Assembly (NCBI GenBank): GCA_014871385.1
Contig: CM026428.1
Span: forward strand, 1,399,088 to 1,463,087
Direction: 5' to 3'
Source: Ceratodon purpureus
Lineage: Eukaryota; Streptophyta; Bryopsida; Pseudoditrichales; Ditrichaceae
DNA: 64,000 nucleotides
The notes under the pieces were generated by a model that did no database searches, was not told the origin of the DNA, and saw nothing but the letters and a program-made list of their open reading frames with translations. This document shows, piece after piece, positions 58,186 to 64,000 of this stretch. The first letter of the stretch is position 1. The number at the start of each line of letters is the position of its first letter. A program made the translations under genes and the position numbers.

Positions 58186-60464
58186 GACAAAGGAATCTGC
58201 TCTTTGCGAAGAAAATGAAAATCTAGTTTTTTCTATAAGCTTGCAAAGGAGCTTCGAATACGGAATTACTGTGTTTTCATGTCCACTTGTTTATTGACAG
58301 GTTTCAATTATGTGTTTCTCCTCTTAGTCTGTACAATACAGTAACACTTAACTTTCATGACATTGTGATTTTTACCAAAAAAATTAATGTGTTGGATCAA
58401 AACACCATGCAATGCCAGAGTGTCTTTCACCTATTGTGCACATGGAGGTACACTGAAGTCCTCTTTCAAATGTGTGCTGCTTCTCTTGCTAGTGATGATT
58501 CTTCTCATGCTATTTTGACAATTTCTAATGAAATTGTGCTAATTATACTAACTAATACTCGCAGCAGTTGTGTTAATGAGTGTAACTACCCAATTCCAAG
58601 TACACGTCCTAGGAACATGAAACTTCAGACGTTTTTACGAAAAGCATCAGCCTCTTCTATAATGTAAGATATACTTTCTATATGAATCCTTTGTAGCCTA
58701 AATTCACCACCTCCATAATATTCTAGAATCAATCCTAGGCAACCTTTCGTTTAGGGATCTTTGAACACTAGTAGAAAAGAGGTTCAACTACACCGAACAT
58801 TATATTGAAATGCTATCTAATTTAGGCTTTTTGAAATGGTGCATTCAAAAGTCTCTTTGGTGTAATACGGCACCTAACTTGGGCAGAATCGAAGGTGAAT
58901 AGTGTCACTATGGTCCCCACGAATATTGTATATTCTGGCACTCGCCACGTGGGTTTCACTGGTTTCTAGTAAAAATAAATCTAGCAGCACTGTAATTTTT
59001 TGTACGGCTATTTGACTGGATGGAGACAAATTCTGTTTGTTTGATGTTCATGTTGTTTTTATATATTACCCGCTTTATAGTACCCAGGTGGCGGAGATAG
59101 ATGCCCAAAGACCTTCATCCGGCGTATTTAGAGTTAGCTATACAACACATGTGGATTAACTTGCAATCATAGGCGGGAAGACACTACGGAGGACAAGCTG
59201 CGGAGGATCGCTAAAATGAAAACACAAGAGCAAACTCAGCATAGAGGGAGAGATTCGGAGAGTGACGTGGGAGGGAGCGAGTGACCAAGCGAGAGTTTTA
59301 CCAGAGTATGTGCGAGAGGGCGAAGGCAAAGGCAAGGGCGTAGGGGTGGAGGAAGCTGAGGGTGGAATCGCCAAATCGCTAGACGAACATACATTCGGGA
59401 GCGGGCGGGAAGGCAACATCACGGAGGGGAGGAGGAGAGAGGGAGGGAGCTTTGGCGAGGGTGGGGCTACGGAGGGTGGGGCTGCGGAGGGTGAGGGTGA
59501 GTCCGCGAATGAGGTTCGAGGGAGAGTGTCATAAGTTTGAGAGCCTCACAAAGAAAGAGCGAACGAATGGAATGCGTCCGCATTAACCAACTGCAGGTTG
59601 GTGTACATAGCCGCATTAACCAACTTGCAAAAATGGAATGCGTCCGCATTGGACGAGGCACCCTTGACGATGTCAATGAGTTAAAAAATTCAGTAGCGCG
59701 GATCTCGGATCAGAGTCGATGCAACCATTGGTCAATATTCTTAGGTAGGACTCGACCCCACATCTATGCGATACAATTATAGCTTACCTGCCTTTGTGAA
59801 CACCGAAATGAAATCTACACAAATCACATAGCACTACCCAAAATACATGAACATCAAAGAGTTTTTTTGGTCTAGTTAGAGGTTGTTTCTACTAGTGGTA
59901 ATTCTTAAACCAGATTGAAAGAGTCCTGTCAAAATGAAGCAATACATCTATGTCAAGTGAAGAAATGGAGATGTCAACGAAAAAATGAGTAAGTTCAAAA
60001 AAAATTCTCAGCAATAAATTTCTTAATTAATGAAAAGCCACCTTAATAGTAGTTCTAGAATGTCATGTCCAAAATGAATAATTATACTTTTTGGAACGAT
60101 TGCATTCATCCTTTGTAAACTATTTTAAATTGTTATTTTTCTTTTGTGAATATTATGAAAATTTTAAAAATTAAATAAAACAAAGAATTTCATTGTCAAT
60201 TTTGGAGTTGTTTTTTGATGAATTTATAGTATGTCAACAATATTTCTTCTAAACTTATTTAATGTTCTCAAGATTATCGTAAATGATTTATTGGAATTTG
60301 CAAATGTCTTATCGTAATTATTATTGTATGGCATAGTGTTAATAATCCACCTGTGAAAATATCAATAACCTTAAAGTCATTCTTAAAGTACGATATATTA
60401 ATCATGACAAATTAGTTTATTGATATCTATTCTTTTATTGTTTGTGACCTATAACTCATATTTT

Positions 60465-60512
<48 letters not shown>

Positions 60513-61083
60513 ACCGCTTTCATCGTTCCTCAAAAATAACATACTTCATTTGCTTTATTATTGAATATAAACTCCATTAAGATTCTAAAATGAATCTAGA
60601 TTCTGAAAAGATTGCTATAAAAATTATGTAGAATTAGGATATCACATATGTCTTAAACAAAACAATTGGATCCTTTACTGAATGTAAAGTCTCATGACAC
60701 AAAGATAAGATCTACTAAAAAAGCTTCAAAATTAAAAATGGTCCAGGCTATTTCCAAACATATGCCAAGATAAAAAATTCCTACTCCCAAAGAATGTGAA
60801 GAGGAAATTAGAATTTAGAAAACTTTTTTAAATCGGGGATACGGGTATATAAAACGCGAACGGGCATGTGCTCATTTGCAATCCACCTCTCTTCTAATCA
60901 CAAGAGTAGTCAAACTTCTTTTGACCTCCAATAATACCTAGGTGTGCACGGTCTTATGCCCCAGACTTCCGGTTTAAAAAGGAACGGAAATGGGGACCCT
61001 TACCTGATGAAGCAATCGGTCCTTGGTTCGGACCCCGGAGTGGCAAACAATGTGCAAGCCAAGGACTCAAACCAGAGCTCAAC
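58186..61083. other. Intergenic region without supported genes
   Basis: It contains an open, GGGAGG-rich low-complexity stretch at 59260-59540 and AT-rich DNA at 60000-60800. No gene, RNA or mobile element is supported. Confidence 0.6.
60471..60508. repeat. (AT)n microsatellite
   Basis: Nineteen uninterrupted AT dinucleotides. Confidence 0.98.
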
Positions 61084-61084
61084 T

Positions 61085-61099
61085 AGGGTTTAGGGTTTA
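61085..61099 (-). promoter_or_regulatory. Double telo-box upstream of the WDR55-like gene
   Basis: The plus strand has two agggttta units in a row, about 115 bp before the ATG. The complement contains aaaccctaaaccct. In plants the telo-box (AAACCCTA) is common in promoters of ribosome-biogenesis and translation genes, which fits a WDR55 homologue. Confidence 0.6.
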
Positions 61100-61211
61100 G
61101 CGAGCGCTACTCCAATTTTACTTTGATTTTGCGTTGCAGGCTGTGTGTGTGTGAGAGAGAGAGAGAGAGAGGGAGAGTTGCGGTGAGTCTGTGAGCTTGG
61201 GCGCCATCGCC

Positions 61212-62300
61212 ATGGCGGAGACGGCGATGGAGATCGACATCGGCACGCAGCCCTTCGACCTGGCCTTCCACCCGTCCGCCAACATCATCGCCGTCGCCAC
61301 CATCACGGGCCATCTGCAATTGTACAAGTACGGGGAACCGGGAGGCGAGGTAAGCCGAGCCTGGAGCGTGCAAGCGCACACCGAGTCGTGCCGCGCGGTG
61401 CGCTTCGCGCAGGGCGGGGAGTATCTGCTCACGGCCTCGCCCGACAAGTCCATCCTCGCTACCAATGTGGAGACCGGGCAGGCGGTGGCGCGCCTGGCCG
61501 ACGCGCACGCCGTGGCCATCAACCGCCTGGTGAACTGCGGCGACACCACCGTCGCGTCGGGCGATGACGAGGGCACCATCAAGGTGTGGGACACGCGCCA
61601 CAACAAGTGCTGCAACACCTTCGACGCGCATGAGGATTTCGTGGCGGACATGGAGTTTCTGCCCGGGAGTCATCAGCTGCTCGGCGCCAGCGGGGACGGC
61701 ACTCTCTCGATTTGTAACCTACGTCGCAACAGAATCGACTCCAAGACGGAGTTCGCCGAGGATGAGCTCCTGTCGGTCGTAGTATGCAAGCACGGGCAGA
61801 AAGTGATCTGCGGGTCGCAGGATGGAGTCCTGTTGTTGTACTCATGGGGCGCCATGGCGGATTGCAGCGATAGGTTCTTAGGGCACCCGAATTCGGTCGA
61901 TGCCATGCTCAAAGTCGACGAGGATACGCTTCTTACGGGATCCAGCGACGGGATCATCCGAATTGTGACGATTTTGCCGAACAAGATGATCGGTGTGATA
62001 GGAGAGCATGCTGATTTTCCCGTGGAGCGGCTTGGTTTCTCCCATGACAGGAATGTTTTAGGGAGTGCTTCTCATGACAACACTGTGAAGCTCTGGGATG
62101 TGAGGTATTTGCATGAAGACGAGGAAGTGGAGGATGCGGCAGAGGAGGCAGCGGTTGCTCCCACCGTGCAACCAACAGCTGCTGATTCTGACAGCGATGA
62201 TCAGATGGAAGTGGAGGGATCGAAGCAGCGGAAAAAGAAGGGGAAGAAGGGCAAGCAGCGCGGTGGTGCTCCTTCCAGCACCTTTTTTGATGACCTATGA
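61212..62300 (+). CDS. WDR55: WD40-repeat protein, WDR55-like
   Basis: A single-exon frame of 362 residues starting MAETAMEIDIG; this ATG is the one that gives the family's short N-terminus (METDI-type, then PFDLAFHPS). Seven WD-like blades can be traced, with the clearest ends at IKVWDTR (about residue 125) and VKLWDVR (about residue 295). The two WDxR sites fit the DWD/DDB1-binding consensus used by substrate receptors of CUL4 ubiquitin ligases; plant WDR55 is reported to bind DDB1. The C-terminus is acidic then Lys/Gly-rich (KKKGKKGKQRGG), as in nucleolar WDR55/yeast Jip5 proteins linked to rRNA processing. GC-rich codon use in the first half differs from the AT-rich surroundings. A CT/GA-rich 5' UTR precedes it. 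Confidence 0.93.
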   Translation: MAETAMEIDIGTQPFDLAFHPSANIIAVATITGHLQLYKYGEPGGEVSRAWSVQAHTESCRAVRFAQGGEYLLTASPDKSILATNVETGQAVARLADAHAVAINRLVNCGDTTVASGDDEGTIKVWDTRHNKCCNTFDAHEDFVADMEFLPGSHQLLGASGDGTLSICNLRRNRIDSKTEFAEDELLSVVVCKHGQKVICGSQDGVLLLYSWGAMADCSDRFLGHPNSVDAMLKVDEDTLLTGSSDGIIRIVTILPNKMIGVIGEHADFPVERLGFSHDRNVLGSASHDNTVKLWDVRYLHEDEEVEDAAEEAAVAPTVQPTAADSDSDDQMEVEGSKQRKKKGKKGKQRGGAPSSTFFDDL

Positions 62301-64000
62301 TGTATTATGTTGGTATTTTTTCTTCGGGTGAGAGCTTCCTCATACTCTTGATTGCAATTAGAATTACAATCAGGCACGGCTGTTGTACACCACTTCCACT
62401 TGTGTGATCTAACGATGAATGGCTCGTGTTAGATACATGATGAGGAGAGATGCGAGTGATTCAGCAGAAGATACAGATGGGTACATGACCATCATGTTTA
62501 CATTGATTTTTTATTTTTTTTATTTTTTTATATAGATGTACTTATATATTCTCAATGGTGCATCTGTTCACCAAAGCTTTACTGTTTGAAATTGTGGAGG
62601 ATGAGGGAGAACCTCGTAGCTGTGTTGAGCAACCAGAAGGTTGTGAACTTTGAATTCTGTTACTTGAATTGTTGTGGGTTATGCCAATGAGCATTTATGA
62701 CACAATTCTGAGGGATTGTAATACGTACTCTAGTACTGTATGTTTATATGTTCATCCTTTGCTTCACAAAATTATTGAGAATTATATGAGACATTCTTAG
62801 AGCATTTTGAATAGCTGAAGAACGATTGTTTTGCCTCTATTGTTAAATATTCTACAAATTATTAGTGTTCGCAGAAATATATAATTCCAATAATGCATAT
62901 CAGGTAATCATCAATTAATTGTGGAGAATAGTTTGGATCAATGTTTGAAAATAATTATTTAGATTATGAATTTATTCATGCCAGAGCTTCCTACTAATTT
63001 CTGCAACTGTGTATTGACTATTATTATTCTTTTAAGTTAAAGGACTTGGAAAATAGAATTAGAATTAGACATAGGAAAAATTTGCTAAATATTCATCTAA
63101 ATAGATGCTTAATGATTGAAGAGTTTTGTTAATTACTTTTAGAAGGAAAATGTCTGTTTTCTCTTTTAACACAATGATAGCCTGCCCAAATAATGCAGTT
63201 TTGATATAATGATTGAATGTTTTTTACAATTGCAATATCTCCAATTGAAGACAGTCAAGTTTTAAGTTCTGGTTTTCAAGTTTCAAGTTCTGGTTTTCAA
63301 GTTTTATGTTCTGGTTTTCAAGTTTTAAGTTCTGGTTTTCTAGATCTCTAATGTTGTGAACATTATAAGATGAAGCCTTAATTAAGCTAAAGAATAGCTA
63401 GGAGCACTAGATTTTAGCGGATTTTTTTACCTTGATTGGGATTGCGATAATCAGAAACTTTTAATTAAAAAGTAATCATACAATTCTATCCTCAACTTAT
63501 TAGCATATACTTCTAAAAAATTAGATATTCATCTAATAGTGGAATTGATGGACATGTGTATTTGAATTATATAATGTACACTTTGAATTGAAATTATGGA
63601 AATGTGTGACTTCAAAGTTAAACAAAATTTGGGTTAAATTTTTACAACTAAAAATAAAGAAGTTTCCCAAATCCTTATATTCAACACCCTTTTATTACAA
63701 TCTTTCAACCAATAATGGACTAATTTACAAATGTTTTGAATTTTATAAGTGAAAGTGTCCTATCCATGTTGAAAATTGAAAGGAGTGTATACATTTGTTA
63801 AGATCAAGTTGTATGTACTAAGGGAAGATGCACAAGATAACACAATTCAATTTTTATCTTAAAATAACAAACTTCCAAATACAAGAAATATTGTGTAATA
63901 TATGTGTTGTATTTCTAAGCATATATTGTACTTTCAAATATTTGTGATAATTTCAGTTCTATTCATAAGTATTTTGATAGTTGCACAATTTCACATTGAT
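62301..64000. other. AT-rich intergenic region
   Basis: No gene supported to the right edge. The first 300 bp are probably the WDR55 3' UTR. Confidence 0.6.
63256..63340 (+). repeat. About 21-bp tandem repeat, four copies
   Basis: Four units of caagttttaagttctggttt with one or two substitutions each. Confidence 0.9.

Noticed and set aside
59156..59534. Frames of 88-90 residues in the GGGAGG-rich stretch
   Set aside because: Low-complexity composition on both strands, with no domain or splice context.
61107..61673. 188- and 177-residue minus-strand frames opposite WDR55
   Set aside because: Shadows of the GC-rich WD40 coding frame; no independent support.

Overview
The window is nuclear DNA of a land plant, and I infer a bryophyte, most likely a moss. 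The host genes are plant-type: a secreted serine carboxypeptidase, THO complex subunit 5, and a WDR55-type WD40 gene with a plant telo-box. Introns are short to moderate (about 80-700 bp), intergenic DNA is AT-rich, and the Ty3/gypsy element has the plain non-chromodomain plant layout. The moss call is inference; no sequence here proves it.

Left part (1-22,752): nested mobile DNA. A 21.9-kb Ty3/gypsy LTR retrotransposon (197-22124, minus strand, LTRs almost identical, 5-bp target duplication cctct) interrupts a gene whose two halves lie at 22125-22752 and 1-196. The retrotransposon is itself interrupted by an 8.94-kb DNA transposon (2626-11568, 25-bp inverted ends, 4-bp target duplication agca). 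That transposon carries a two-exon transposase-like gene and two further genes. One of these (3179-4720) is a homologue of the outer gene split by the retrotransposon. Excising the inner transposon on paper restores the retrotransposon reading frame exactly.

Middle (25,604-46,066): a tandem array of a 971-bp unit, each with a tRNA-Lys(UUU) gene on the minus strand (six copies). Two unit types, A and B, alternate A-B-A-B-A. Unit 4 is split by a 15.16-kb Mutator-like element (MULE; 29369-44523) with long inverted ends and a perfect 10-bp target duplication. The MULE carries its own DDE/SWIM transposase (minus strand, one frameshift) and a block of plus-strand cargo. The main cargo is a 10- to 12-exon gene for a protein of about 1,050-1,130 residues that joins a ParB/sulfiredoxin-like domain to a bacterial-type N4/N6 (amino) DNA methyltransferase-like domain. 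An alternative terminal exon encodes four RNA polymerase II CTD-like heptads. This cargo is the strongest candidate here for an undescribed system.

Right part (46,067-64,000): ordinary host genes. These are a 56-residue two-helix membrane protein (46375-46545), a nine-exon serine carboxypeptidase (48363-51793, minus), an eight-exon THOC5 gene (54052-58185) and a single-exon WDR55-like gene (61212-62300), separated by AT-rich intergenic DNA. Exon limits were placed by eye from GT/AG sites, phase continuity and family similarity, without transcripts.
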